A DNA stretch of 64,000 bases from a bacterium (GTDB taxonomy: Bacteria; Krumholzibacteriota; Krumholzibacteriia; LZORAL124-64-63): assembly GCA_024231905.1 (NCBI GenBank), contig JAAEQC010000033.1, positions 186,001 to 250,000 of the forward strand, in the 5' to 3' direction. The notes under the pieces were generated by a model. It was not told where the DNA came from. It ran no database searches and saw only the letters and a program-made list of their open reading frames with translations. Shown here piece by piece: positions 35,467 through 44,147 of this stretch (positions within the stretch are counted from its first letter, which is position 1; each line of letters begins with the position of its first letter). Made by a program: the position numbers and the translations under genes.

Positions 35467-37518
35467 TCAGCGCACGAGCGCCAGTTTGCGGGTGAAGACC
35501 GATCCTGCGCCGCTCAGCCGCGCCAGATAGACGCCCGCCGGCACATCCCGTCCGGCGTCGTCCCGGCCTTCCCAGGTCCAGGCATGCGTCCCGGCCGGCA
35601 ACGGACCAAGGTGAAGCCGGGCCACGCGGCGCCCGCGCAGATCATGGATGATCAGGCGGTACGTGCCACCGTCCGCCAGGGTCGCCGAGATCCGTGTGCG
35701 CGGATTGAACGGGTTGGGGTGGGCCGCGAGTTGTCCGGGTGCAGAAGGCGATTCTCCCGTGGAGGCAGGGTCGGATGGCCGCTCGTAGGCCCCGATATCC
35801 GGCGCTGCTCCCTGGGGCACCGCCACCCCCGGCAGCGAGACCGTGAAGCCCTGGTCGAGTCCTTGGTCGATGAGGGGCGAACCAGCCGCCGGTGACCGAT
35901 TCGTGCCGTCGATCAGCGGGTAGCCAGCCAGCCAGACGAACCCGGTCTCGACCACGCCCGTCGCCTGGAATTGGCCCGGCGTCAGGGCCAGGCGAGCCGC
36001 CTCCGCCAGGCCGCCGCCCTCCGAATGCACCTGGAAGTCGTTGCCGCTCTCGCCCCAGAAGACCGAGTCCAGGATCACGCACTGGTTGAAGTCGTTCCAG
36101 CTCGATCCTTCGACTGCCTGGGCGAAGGCGTCGCCGATGGCGTAGCCGACGCCACTGACCCGGTTGTCCACGAAGGTGCAGAAGCGGATCGTGGCCCGGG
36201 GCCGGTTGCGCACCATGATCGCGCCGCCGCGGGAGTACTCCCCCGTGGAGATCCCGGCCGGGGTGTAGCCCGCCTCGTTGTCCACGAATTCGCAGTAGTC
36301 GAAGACCACCAGTTCGCCGTTGTTGGACGGCAACGCGCCGCCCTTCATGGCGCCCCCACCCTGGTACCAGGCGCGGTTGCCCAGGAAGCGGCAGTACCGG
36401 ACCGTGCCCGTGGCGTACCGTCCCACGTACAGTCCCGCGCCCTGGGAATTGTAATTGTCCAGGAAGTCACAGCGTTCCACCGCCACCTCCACCATGAAGT
36501 CGCGCCGTCCCTTGATCAGCACGGCCCCGCCGTCGCCATTGGTCGGATTGGGCAACATGCTCCCCACGTTGTCCCGGAACGTGCAGCCGGTGGCTTCGAA
36601 CACGACCAGCCCCGCGGTCCCGATATTGCGATGCATAGCGATGCCCGCACCGGCCGACCAGTCGGTGACATCGCCGGCACCACTGCGTGAACCCGTGATC
36701 ACGCAGTCGAGCAGATGCAGGGAGGTGTTATCGGTACTCACGGCGCCGCCGGGCCCCGAGGAGGTGTTCCCCTCGAAAACGCAGGCCTCGAACCGGATTT
36801 CCGTGGGTGCGGCCGCGGACCGGGCCCCCACCGCGCCGCCGCGGCCGGCGATTCCGGTGGCCGCATTGTCCTGGAAACGGCAGCCCGTGAACTCAAGGTC
36901 CACGCCGTCGGCCGCGAAGACGGCGGCGCCCGGACCCGCCACCGAGTTGTCCCGGAACCCGCAGCCGTCGAAGTGCATGGCCAGGCCGGTGGTGTCGGCG
37001 AAGGCCCGCACGGCCCCGCCGCCGGCCGCGCTCGTACCCGTGGCGCTGAATCCGTTGAACTCGCAACCGGTGACCGTGAGCGCGAACACAGCACCGCCCG
37101 GGTTGCTCACGGTCAGCCCCGCCACGCTCAGGATCGTCGAACCGGCAAACTCCACGCCACGCAGTTCGGCCTGGGGTCCGGGTGCGTCCAGAATCAATCG
37201 CCCCGACCCGGCGCACGCCACGCGGGCCGGCGCCGGCGCGCCGGTGAAATCCCGATTGCCCAGGAACACCGGCAGGGCGACCGCCTCGGCGCAGGCATGG
37301 ACCTCGGGATAGAGCAGGAGCGAATCGGCGGGCGCGGCCACGGCGGCGGCGGCCGCCAGGGTGGCGTAGCAATTGGCAGGTGTCCAATCTTCCGCGGCAC
37401 TGGCCCCGGCTACCCGGAGGCCGTCGGTCCGGACATGATAGCGAGCGCCCACCGCCGGTCCAGGCATGACCAGGGCCAACAACAGGGTGCAGAGTATCGT
37501 CGTATGGCGCAGTGACAT
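35467..37518 (-). CDS. Exported parallel beta-helix protein with FlgD/sorting-like C-terminal domain
   Basis: 683 aa from the ATG at 37518, giving a signal peptide (about 1-24). Residues about 60-520 form a right-handed beta helix: repeating coils with G-G-A-V/I and C-x-F-x-D/G-N steps, as in polymorphic outer-membrane/choice-of-anchor proteins. PDIGAYE near residue 590 closes the helix. The C-terminal about 85 residues (AHPNPFNPRTRISATL, LIIHDLRGRRVARL, AWTWEGRDDAGRDVPAGVYLARL) match the FlgD-like/secretion-sorting domain of FCB-group exported proteins. It is probably a surface or secreted polysaccharide- or host-facing protein; substrate unknown. Confidence 0.83.
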   Translation of the reverse strand: MSLRHTTILCTLLLALVMPGPAVGARYHVRTDGLRVAGASAAEDWTPANCYATLAAAAAVAAPADSLLLYPEVHACAEAVALPVFLGNRDFTGAPAPARVACAGSGRLILDAPGPQAELRGVEFAGSTILSVAGLTVSNPGGAVFALTVTGCEFNGFSATGTSAAGGGAVRAFADTTGLAMHFDGCGFRDNSVAGPGAAVFAADGVDLEFTGCRFQDNAATGIAGRGGAVGARSAAAPTEIRFEACVFEGNTSSGPGGAVSTDNTSLHLLDCVITGSRSGAGDVTDWSAGAGIAMHRNIGTAGLVVFEATGCTFRDNVGSMLPNPTNGDGGAVLIKGRRDFMVEVAVERCDFLDNYNSQGAGLYVGRYATGTVRYCRFLGNRAWYQGGGAMKGGALPSNNGELVVFDYCEFVDNEAGYTPAGISTGEYSRGGAIMVRNRPRATIRFCTFVDNRVSGVGYAIGDAFAQAVEGSSWNDFNQCVILDSVFWGESGNDFQVHSEGGGLAEAARLALTPGQFQATGVVETGFVWLAGYPLIDGTNRSPAAGSPLIDQGLDQGFTVSLPGVAVPQGAAPDIGAYERPSDPASTGESPSAPGQLAAHPNPFNPRTRISATLADGGTYRLIIHDLRGRRVARLHLGPLPAGTHAWTWEGRDDAGRDVPAGVYLARLSGAGSVFTRKLALVR

Positions 37519-37597
37519 GCGGCCGGGCCCTCCAATCCCGATCATCGAGTCTATATATCCGGTATTATAACACAAATCTGCGGTCTGGCAGCGGGGA

Positions 37598-38449
37598 TCA
37601 GCCCCCCAGATCCAGGTGCACGAACCAGGCGGCCGGCAGGGCCGGCGCCGTCAGCAGGTCCGGCGGCAGACTGTCCAGGTAGCGGTTGATCCGTTCGGCC
37701 TCGACCGCACGGCCGGCCAGTCGCGCGTAGTGATTCACCCAGGTGACGAGGAACGCCGTACCCACGGCGCCGTTGGGCCAGGTGCGGCAGGCCAGTCCCC
37801 GCCGCCGGGCCCAATCCGTCACCTCGTCCAGTTGCGGCAGCCCGCAGGCCAGGTGTTCCTTGGCCCACCCGGCATCCAGGATGTCCACCGCGATCCGGAG
37901 CCGCTCCTGGTGATGACCGCCGGCGGCGGCGAAGGGATTCAGCAGCAGGACGTGACCGCGGGCCAGCCCCACCAGGCCCTCCAGGAAATCCTCCCGGGCG
38001 TCCGGCGGAATGTGTTCGAAGACGTGGCAGGCGCAGACCACGTCCACGCTATCCGGCGAGTGGGGCAGGTCCTCGGCGCTCAGGCCGTTGGTCCCCGGCT
38101 CGACAAGCTGGTAGGCCGTGTCGGGCAACATGAGGGACAGGGAGCCGTCACCGCCCCCGATATCCAGCAGGGAGAAATCGCTGCGACCGGCGCAGGCCAG
38201 CAGTTCGTCCCGCAGGCAGCGGAATCGGAAGGTGCGATTGTGATCCAGACCCGCCAGGGAGATCTCCCGGCCCGCGTCGGCCTTGGCGCGCAGATCGTTT
38301 CCGTCCCCGCCCAGGGCCAGTGCGGTCCGGTAACAGGCATGGGCCGCCACGGCCTGTCCACAGGCGACCAGCACGTCCCCCAACTTCTCGTGGGACGCCG
38401 GCTCGAGGGGCGCCGCACTCACGGCTGCCAAGGCCTGGCTGCGACTCAT
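37598..38449 (-). CDS. Class I SAM-dependent methyltransferase with helical N-terminal extension
   Basis: 283 aa from the ATG at 38449, which overlaps the TGA of the upstream gene (ATGA), so translation is probably coupled. Residues about 15-65 look like a TPR-type helical pair (HEKLGDVLVACGQAVAAHACYRTALAL). The methyltransferase core has the SAM loop LLDIGGGDGSLSLML, a VDVVCACHVFEHIPPD motif IV region and a strand VLLLNPFAA. The substrate is not visible; the TPR-plus-methyltransferase layout is common in polysaccharide or protein modification loci. Confidence 0.8.
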   Translation of the reverse strand: MSRSQALAAVSAAPLEPASHEKLGDVLVACGQAVAAHACYRTALALGGDGNDLRAKADAGREISLAGLDHNRTFRFRCLRDELLACAGRSDFSLLDIGGGDGSLSLMLPDTAYQLVEPGTNGLSAEDLPHSPDSVDVVCACHVFEHIPPDAREDFLEGLVGLARGHVLLLNPFAAAGGHHQERLRIAVDILDAGWAKEHLACGLPQLDEVTDWARRRGLACRTWPNGAVGTAFLVTWVNHYARLAGRAVEAERINRYLDSLPPDLLTAPALPAAWFVHLDLGG

Positions 38450-38979
38450 GGGGTCACCACCTGGAAGGCCTCCACGCAGTCGTGGCCCGGGCCCGTGCGG
38501 CGCGAATCCGCGTTGTGGTAGTGGACGACGAGCCCCGGTACCAGGTCGGTCAGCACGTCCATGTAGCCCTCCGCCCAAGCCCGACAGTACGCATAGCAGA
38601 TCTCGCCGTGGGGCACGGGTTCCTGCGTCTCCGCCTCGAGCGTCAGACAGCGCCGACACTCCTTGGTGCGCAGGAAGACGGTCCCGTCCTCGGCCCAGAT
38701 CTCGGGCATGGCTCCCCGGCGGTCGTCGAAAAACCCCTGGAGCCAGGCGCGCGCCCACTCCACCGGGTCCGCGGCGAGGCTGGTCGAATCGAGATCGCCC
38801 GCGGCGGCCAGACGGGTCAGACGGGCTACCCCTTCGGAATAGCCCAGAGCCAGGTACTGCTTGCGCAGCAACGGCCAGGCCCGGTCGCCGCAGGCCACCT
38901 GGAGGGCGTTCACCCCGCGAAGATCGTCGAGTTTGGCCTCGAGTCCCGTGGCCTGGAGTCCGCGTCCGCTGCCGGTCAT
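38446..38979 (-). CDS. Cysteine-containing protein of unknown function
   Basis: 177 aa from the ATG at 38979, supported by GGAAGGGAA just upstream; GTG 39012 and ATG 39009 are longer options. Residues about 10-85 form a helical start with many Leu and Arg. The C-terminal half has two cysteine pairs, ECRRC and EICYAYCRAW, in a pattern that could bind a metal or small ligand and faintly recalls V4R or ATC-hydrolase-like domains. I would not name it. Coupled with the downstream methyltransferase by a 4-base ATGA overlap. Confidence 0.65.
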   Translation of the reverse strand: MTGSGRGLQATGLEAKLDDLRGVNALQVACGDRAWPLLRKQYLALGYSEGVARLTRLAAAGDLDSTSLAADPVEWARAWLQGFFDDRRGAMPEIWAEDGTVFLRTKECRRCLTLEAETQEPVPHGEICYAYCRAWAEGYMDVLTDLVPGLVVHYHNADSRRTGPGHDCVEAFQVVTP

Positions 38980-39062
38980 GCCGTTCCCTTCCGCTGTCGC
39001 CTTGCCCATCACGTGTCACCGGGAAATTAGCACACGCGACCGACGGCGAATAATCTTCGTTC

Positions 39063-39091
39063 TTGTGGGTATGATCTCAAAGTGATATCAT
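39063..39091 (+). promoter_or_regulatory. Predicted sigma-70-type promoter for the SPFH gene
   Basis: TTGTGG, a 17-base spacer, then TATCAT, in an A/T-rich patch in otherwise GC-rich DNA. The start of transcription would fall near 39098, about 57 bases before the ATG. Confidence 0.5.
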
Positions 39092-39154
39092 TTTGACATC
39101 CCCGGGGCGGCAATTCAGCCGCAGCGCAGGGTGTCGAATCCGGAGGAGGGTACG

Positions 39155-40021
39155 ATGCATAACGAACACAGACTCAAGACGGCCGCCGGCTGGGGACCGC
39201 TCTTCCTGGCCATCGCCATGGTCCTCGGCTCCGTTTTCGGCGTCATCTGGGGCATTGTCCACGGTTCGGTGGGACTGATCATCGTCTCGGTCCTGACGCT
39301 CATCGCCAGCTTCTTCGTCTTCGGCGGCCTGTTCGTCATCAATCCCAACGAGGCGGTTGCCCTGCTCCTGTTCGGCGCCTACAAGGGCACGTCCAAGGAC
39401 AACGGCCTGCGCTTCGCCAATCCCTTCTACTCCAAGATGAAGCTGTCGTTGAAGGCACGGAATCTCAACGGCGAGCGCCTGAAGGTCAACGACCTCAACG
39501 GCAATCCCATCGAGATCGCCGCCGTGGTGGTCTGGAAGATCGTCAACACGGCCGAAGCCCTGTTCGACGTGGACGACTACGAGGACTACGTCCACACCCA
39601 GAGCGAGTCGGCGGTGCGCCACCTGGCCAGCGCTTACCCCTACGACGGCGCCGAGGACGTGGTCACCCTGCGCGGGACCACCGACGAGGTGAGCGAGCGG
39701 CTGCAGAAGGAACTGCAGGACCGGCTGGACAAGGCGGGCGTGAAGGTCATCGAGGCGCGACTCAGCCACCTGGCCTACGCGCCGGAGATCGCCCACGCCA
39801 TGCTCCAGCGCCAGCAAGCCAGCGCCGTGGTCGCCGCCCGGACGAAGATCGTCGAAGGCGCCGTGGGCATGGTCGAGATGGCCCTGCAGCAACTGGGCGA
39901 CAAGGACCTGGCCCACTTCGACGAGGACCGCAAGGCGGTCATGATCTCCAACCTGCTGGTTGTACTCTGCAGCGAGCACGCCGCCCAGCCGGTGGTCAAC
40001 ACGGGCACCCTGCACCAGTAG
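39155..40021 (+). CDS. SPFH/Band 7 domain membrane protein
   Basis: 288 aa, ATG preceded by GGAGGAGGG. Two N-terminal membrane helices (about 14-62) are followed by an SPFH domain (about 65-220) with [18 protein letters not shown], then [26 protein letters not shown] and a helical [27 protein letters not shown] region. Such proteins form oligomeric, flotillin-like membrane scaffolds. The next gene, one base away, encodes an Arc-like protein; this pairing is frequently seen with this SPFH type. Confidence 0.88.
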   Translation: MHNEHRLKTAAGWGPLFLAIAMVLGSVFGVIWGIVHGSVGLIIVSVLTLIASFFVFGGLFVINPNEAVALLLFGAYKGTSKDNGLRFANPFYSKMKLSLKARNLNGERLKVNDLNGNPIEIAAVVVWKIVNTAEALFDVDDYEDYVHTQSESAVRHLASAYPYDGAEDVVTLRGTTDEVSERLQKELQDRLDKAGVKVIEARLSHLAYAPEIAHAMLQRQQASAVVAARTKIVEGAVGMVEMALQQLGDKDLAHFDEDRKAVMISNLLVVLCSEHAAQPVVNTGTLHQ

Positions 40022-40022
40022 C

Positions 40023-40190
40023 ATGGCGGCCCGGAAGGCATTCCCCTTGCGCATCAGCCCGGAACTCTACGAGGAGCTCCGGCGCTGGGCCGAGGCAGAC
40101 TTCCGCAGCGTGAACGGGCAGATCGAGTTCCTGCTCGGCCGCGCGGTCAAGGAGCGACGCCGCCGCAAGGACGACGACGGGCAGGACTGA
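40023..40190 (+). CDS. Small Arc-like ribbon-helix-helix protein
   Basis: 55 aa, starting one base after the stop of the SPFH gene. The sequence [36 protein letters not shown] has the strand-helix-helix pattern of Arc/MetJ repressors (a short beta strand for DNA contact, then two helices). The C-terminus is a basic Lys/Arg cluster. It may regulate the SPFH gene or act with it. Confidence 0.8.
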   Translation: MAARKAFPLRISPELYEELRRWAEADFRSVNGQIEFLLGRAVKERRRRKDDDGQD

Positions 40191-40200
40191 ATCGCCGGGG

Positions 40201-41052
40201 TCAGTCCCCCGCTTCCGGCGCCTGCGTTTCCAACGCTTCGAACAGCAGTTCCATGGGATTGGCCGCGGCGCTCCAGGCCGCGGCCAGTTCCGTCTCGTAG
40301 GGAGCGAAGGCCGCCCCGAAGGCCGCCGGCAGATCGGTCCGCCAGGGCCAGCGCTCCGGATCCGCGGCCAGGCGCGCCAGCTCCTGTTCGCGCCAGGCAG
40401 CCGCTTCCCCGGCGGCGGGCGCCCGCTCCAACATGGCCGTCACCGACCTGCGCGTGCGGTCGCGCGCCATGTCCCGGGCCCGGGCGGCATTCCCCTGGGT
40501 GGCGGCCTGGTTCCGGCTCACGCCCACGCCCACGCCGCGGCCCAGTTCGATGTCCGCGTCGCCGGCGCCGGCGGCCGGGTCGTGGCCGAACCAGCCGTGG
40601 TAGACCAGATGATACAGCCATGCGTACTCCTGCGGCCCCATGCCTTCGGCCAGCAGGGCCTCGTTGCGCGCGGTCCAGAAACCCGCGAAGGTCTCGCCCG
40701 CCTCGCCTCCCGCCCGCAGGCCGCGGACCAGGCGCAGGACCGGATTCGATGTGGACTGGATGATGCGCCAGCGGGCGGCGGAACGGCCCAGGTGGGACCG
40801 CCATTCGGCCGTGGCGCTGCGGACCCGCACGAAGGCGGCCACCCGTTCGGACGCAGGCACGAGAGCCGCTGCGGGCGCCCACGCTCCGGCCTCGCCGTGA
40901 GCGGCCAGGAGTTTCTCCTCCGTGGCCGCCACCGATGCGAAGTTCTCCTGCATGGTGCGCGCGAACCAGACGCCGCCGCCGGCCAGCGCCACGAAGACGA
41001 GGGCCAGAACGCCGCAACCGATACCGACACCCTTGGCCAACTTGGATCCCAA
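40201..41052 (-). CDS. Membrane-anchored protein of unknown function
   Basis: 283 aa from the TTG at 41052, with GGGAG upstream. The much longer frame to 41244 is antisense to the next gene and was rejected. A single membrane helix (about 6-28, KGVGIGCGVLALVFVALAGGGVWF) is followed by about 250 helical residues rich in Ala, Arg and Trp, probably outside the cytoplasm. No family recognised. It starts one base past the stop of the sigma-54 activator gene, so it is probably in its operon. Confidence 0.6.
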   Translation of the reverse strand: MGSKLAKGVGIGCGVLALVFVALAGGGVWFARTMQENFASVAATEEKLLAAHGEAGAWAPAAALVPASERVAAFVRVRSATAEWRSHLGRSAARWRIIQSTSNPVLRLVRGLRAGGEAGETFAGFWTARNEALLAEGMGPQEYAWLYHLVYHGWFGHDPAAGAGDADIELGRGVGVGVSRNQAATQGNAARARDMARDRTRRSVTAMLERAPAAGEAAAWREQELARLAADPERWPWRTDLPAAFGAAFAPYETELAAAWSAAANPMELLFEALETQAPEAGD

Positions 41053-41053
41053 G

Positions 41054-42442
41054 TCATGCTCCCGGTTCGTCGTCTGGTCGAAGATCGTACTCGCGAATCT
41101 TGCGCCACAGGGTCGAGCGGTCGATGCCCAGCCGGCGGGCGGCCCGCGTACGGTTCCAGCCGGCCGCCTCGAGGGCGGCGGCGATGATGGTCCGCTCCTC
41201 GTCACTGTGGCGCGGGATACCCGACAGGCCACGCCCGGGGCCACCGGCGGCGCCGGTCACTTCCACCGGCAGGTGGGACGCCTGGATGAGACCGCCCCGG
41301 CTCAACACCACCGCGTGTTCGAGGGCGTTTTCGAGCTCCCGTACGTTGCCCGGCCAGCGATGATTCATGAGCCGTCGCAGGGCCGGGTCGGCCACGGACG
41401 GCGCCCCCGGCAGGCCCTCGCGGCCGGCGATACGCTGCAGGAGATGGTCCACCAGCAAGGGGATGTCCTCGCGCCGGTCCCGCAGCGGGGGAATGGTCAA
41501 CGAGACCACCTTGATGCGGTAGAAAAAATCCTCCCGCAGGCGACCGGTGGCCAGCAGATTCTCCAGGTTGCGATTGGTGGCCGACACCAGGCGCACGTCC
41601 ACGGGCACGGGGGTGTTGTCGCCCACCTTTTCGACGACCCGCTCCTGGAGCACGCGCAGTAGCTTCACCTGCACCGCCGGACTCACGTCCCCGATCTCGT
41701 CCAGGAAGAGGGTGCCGCCGCGGGCTTCCTCGAAGCGCCCCCGCCGGTCGGCCACGGCGCCGGTATAGGCCCCCTTCACGTGGCCGAAGAGTTCGCTCTC
41801 CAGCAGGTTCTCCGACAGGGCCGAGCAATTCACCTGGACGAAGGGGCCGGACTCGCGCCGCCCCATCTCGTGGACCGCCCGAGCCACCAGTTCCTTGCCC
41901 GTGCCGCTCTCGCCTCGCACCAGGACTGTGGCGTCACTGTCGGCCACGTCCTGGATCAGGCCGAAGAGTTCCTGCATGCGAGGCGCCCGGCCCACGAGCC
42001 GACCCAGCTGGGTGCGGCCGCTCATCTGCTGGCGCAGGGTCGTCACCTCGGTCACGTCGCCCAGGATGAGGGCGATGCCCAGATTGGAGCCGTCCCGATG
42101 CCGCAGGGGAGCCGTGCGCAGGAGCACGTGGCCCATCTGTCCGTTCCCCAGGCGCACGGTGGTCTGGAAATCGATGATGGGTTCGCCCGATTGCAGGGTT
42201 TGCGACAGGGTGTCCTGGGGGCAGCTGCCCTCGCCGAAGAGATCGCATACGGGCACTCCGGCCAGGTCCCAGCGACTGCGACCGAGGATCTCCTCGGCGG
42301 CGGGATTGGCCGTGACGATGCGCAGGTCCGGGTCCACGGCCAGGATCCCCTCCTTCAGGGAGGTGATGATGGCCATGATGCTGCCGGGCTGTACCAGAGA
42401 CAGCAGGCGGGCAATGGGTACGCTCTTGGCGTCGGCGGACAC
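41054..42442 (-). CDS. PAS-domain sigma-54-dependent transcriptional activator (NtrC-type)
   Basis: 462 aa from the GTG at 42442, chosen because AAGGGG sits 6 bases before it; GTG 42448 is an alternative. The N-terminal PAS domain (about 20-135) carries two cysteines in VCDLFGEGSCPQD, a position often used for redox or metal sensing in related activators. The AAA+ domain has Walker A GESGTGKE, the sigma-54 contact loop GAYTGA (usual GAFTGA with Tyr), Walker B LFLDEIGD and the RLREDFFYRI arginine region. A Fis-type helix-turn-helix ends the protein (WNRTRAARRLGIDRSTLW). There is no receiver domain, so it is probably sensed directly through PAS. Divergent to trxA. Confidence 0.92.
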   Translation of the reverse strand: MSADAKSVPIARLLSLVQPGSIMAIITSLKEGILAVDPDLRIVTANPAAEEILGRSRWDLAGVPVCDLFGEGSCPQDTLSQTLQSGEPIIDFQTTVRLGNGQMGHVLLRTAPLRHRDGSNLGIALILGDVTEVTTLRQQMSGRTQLGRLVGRAPRMQELFGLIQDVADSDATVLVRGESGTGKELVARAVHEMGRRESGPFVQVNCSALSENLLESELFGHVKGAYTGAVADRRGRFEEARGGTLFLDEIGDVSPAVQVKLLRVLQERVVEKVGDNTPVPVDVRLVSATNRNLENLLATGRLREDFFYRIKVVSLTIPPLRDRREDIPLLVDHLLQRIAGREGLPGAPSVADPALRRLMNHRWPGNVRELENALEHAVVLSRGGLIQASHLPVEVTGAAGGPGRGLSGIPRHSDEERTIIAAALEAAGWNRTRAARRLGIDRSTLWRKIREYDLRPDDEPGA

Positions 42443-42454
42443 GGGCACCCCCTT

Positions 42455-42502
42455 GTTGCATTCAACGTTTTCGTTGCAACATTATTGTTGTATTCAACGT
42501 TT
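42455..42502. promoter_or_regulatory. Three GTTG/CAAC palindromes, likely activator binding sites (UAS)
   Basis: GTTGCATTCAAC at 42455-42466, GTTGCAAC at 42473-42480 and GTTGTATTCAAC at 42487-42498. Their centres are 16 bases apart, so the outer two are exactly 32 bases (three helical turns) apart. The outer sites sit in a 16-base direct repeat (GTTGYATTCAACGTTT) with one mismatch. They lie about 120-165 bases upstream of the sigma-54 promoter, where enhancer sites of this class are expected, and just upstream of the activator's own start. Confidence 0.65.
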
Positions 42503-42620
42503 GGCGCAAGTGGGAAGTCTGGATGACGGGAACTGCGATGACGGTACAGAAACTCCTATTTATCTATTTCGCTATCAGTTACAAACAATTCCGCCAGATG
42601 CTCGAGTCCCGCCTGACAAG

Positions 42621-42637
42621 TGGCACACCCCCTGCAA
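42621..42637 (+). promoter_or_regulatory. Sigma-54 (-24/-12) promoter for trxA
   Basis: TGGCACACCCCCTGCA. The -24 GG is at 42622-42623 and the -12 GC at 42634-42635, separated by exactly ten bases. It differs from the TGGCAC-N5-TTGCA consensus by C for T at one position of the -12 element. Transcription should start near 42646, giving a leader of about 65 bases before the trxA ATG. Confidence 0.7.
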
Positions 42638-42712
42638 TAGGCCCCGTGAAATGGATGACAAGACGCTGGTTGCTACACCGGCGCTGAAATAGGATTATCC
42701 GAGGAGAGAACC

Positions 42713-43036
42713 ATGGCGAACCTGCAGCACTTCGACAGCAAGAATTTCCAGGACGAAGTCGTCGGCAGCGATCTACCTGTGCTCGTGGACTTCTGGGCCC
42801 CCTGGTGCGGTCCCTGCAAGATGATCGGCCCCATCGTCGAGGAACTGGCTGACGACTACGCCGGCAAGGCCAAGATCGGCAAGGTCAACGTGGACGACAA
42901 CCAGGAGCTGGCCGGCCAGTTCGGCATCCGCGGCATCCCCACGGTGATGCTCTTCAAGGGTGGCGAGGTCGTGGAGAGCTTCGTGGGCCTGCGGTCCAAG
43001 GAAGACCTGTCCGCGGCCCTGGACGGCGCCCTCTAG
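42713..43036 (+). CDS. trxA: Thioredoxin
   Basis: 107 aa, the normal length. The active site WCGPCK has Cys32 and Cys35; the cis-Pro is in GIPTVMLF, and buried Asp26 is in LVDFWA. It reduces protein disulfides in the cytoplasm with electrons from thioredoxin reductase (not in this window). GAGGAGAG precedes the ATG. The upstream region holds a sigma-54 promoter and putative enhancer sites, so expression is likely controlled by the divergent PAS/AAA+ activator, which is an unusual arrangement for trxA. Confidence 0.95.
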   Translation: MANLQHFDSKNFQDEVVGSDLPVLVDFWAPWCGPCKMIGPIVEELADDYAGKAKIGKVNVDDNQELAGQFGIRGIPTVMLFKGGEVVESFVGLRSKEDLSAALDGAL

Positions 43037-43059
43037 ATTCACGCGACGAGCGAACAGGA

Positions 43060-43091
43060 CGGCCGCCGGCCCCCCCCACCGGCGGCCGTTT
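43060..43091 (+). terminator. Rho-independent terminator after trxA
   Basis: A 10-base-pair stem (CGGCCGCCGG with CCGGCGGCCG) and a 9-base C-rich loop, then TTTCC, 24 bases past the trxA stop. Confidence 0.75.
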
Positions 43092-43170
43092 CCTTGCGCA
43101 TCGCACGGATGCCACCGAAATTGGATGCCGTTCCCGGCAAACCAGGACCAGCTATTCCCGAGGGGGCCCC

Positions 43171-44085
43171 ATGGCCGGCATCATGAACGGTGTGAAGAAG
43201 ATCTTCGGCGGCGGCGAGAAGAAGAACAACATCGTCTTCATCGTCTTCGACAGCTGCCGTTGGGACGCCTACGAGGCGGCCAGGACCCCGAACCTGGACC
43301 GCATCGGCAAGGCCGAGCGCCGCTACAGCTACGCCAGCTGGACCAGCCCCAGCCACTACACCTTTCTCATGGGCATGGTCCCGCACCAGAGCCCCAAGGG
43401 CGTGTTCGCGTCCAATGTGTACCGGGACGAATTCTCCCTCTGGTCCCAGCGCCTGAACGTGCCGGACGTGGAGTTCACGGGCTTCGTGCCCCAGCTCTCG
43501 CTCCCCCACTTCCTCAAGGCCCAGGGCTACCGCAACGAAGGCGTCGTGTCCCTGCCGGTGCTGAATCCCATGACGAACCTCTCGGTCCACTTCGACCGCT
43601 ACGACCTGGCGCCGAGCCACAACGACTTGAGCCTCATCCTGGATGGCGACGGCGACAAGTTCCCGGGCATGCACCCCGGGAAGGACGAACCCACCTTCTA
43701 CTTCATCAACACGGGCGAGACCCACTACCCATACCTGCTGCCCGGTGAGACCGCCGAGGACCTGCCCCACATCAGCGGCGTCCACGGCGTGTTCAAGCAC
43801 CTGGACGACTTCCTCAAGAACCCGTCCGAGGCCCTGGAGAAGCGTGACCAGGATGAGTTCTTCACCCCGGAGCAGTTCAAGGCTTTCTACGACAAGCAGG
43901 TCGTCTGCGTGGAGCACCTGGACGCGGTGGTCGGCCGGTTCATGGACCGCTGTCCTGCCAATACGTACTTTATGATCATGTCCGACCACGGGGAGCTCTT
44001 CGGCGAGGAGGGCTACTTTGGGCACGGGCCGATCTTCCACGAGAAGGTGTTCGAGGTGTTCTATCTCGAAGGACGGCTCCCCTAG
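43171..44085 (+). CDS. Sulfatase/alkaline-phosphatase-fold hydrolase with Thr in the nucleophile position
   Basis: 304 aa, cytoplasmic-looking (no signal peptide). Metal-binding motifs of the alkaline phosphatase superfamily are present: VFDSCRWDAY near residue 26 and MSDHGELFGEEGYFGHGP near the C-terminus. The catalytic loop reads YASWTSPSHYTFLMG with Thr58 where sulfatases carry Cys/Ser for formylglycine and where phosphatidyl or phosphoethanolamine transferases use Thr. The CxPSR maturation motif is absent, so it is probably a phosphohydrolase or phosphotransferase, not a sulfatase. At 304 residues it is shorter than classical sulfatases. Confidence 0.75.
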   Translation: MAGIMNGVKKIFGGGEKKNNIVFIVFDSCRWDAYEAARTPNLDRIGKAERRYSYASWTSPSHYTFLMGMVPHQSPKGVFASNVYRDEFSLWSQRLNVPDVEFTGFVPQLSLPHFLKAQGYRNEGVVSLPVLNPMTNLSVHFDRYDLAPSHNDLSLILDGDGDKFPGMHPGKDEPTFYFINTGETHYPYLLPGETAEDLPHISGVHGVFKHLDDFLKNPSEALEKRDQDEFFTPEQFKAFYDKQVVCVEHLDAVVGRFMDRCPANTYFMIMSDHGELFGEEGYFGHGPIFHEKVFEVFYLEGRLP

Positions 44086-44147
44086 ATTCCCCATGAGGGA
44101 CCATCACGGTCCCTGAATTGCAGGTCGGGGATGACCGGGAGGTCGCC

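Noticed and set aside
36715-37515. A possible plus-strand gene opposite the beta-helix protein
   Set aside because: Antisense shadow; the minus strand has the signal peptide, beta-helix repeats and C-terminal sorting domain.
43171-44085. Calling the gene a true sulfatase
   Set aside because: The formylglycine motif C/S-x-P-x-R is missing; the loop carries Thr58 in TSPSH.
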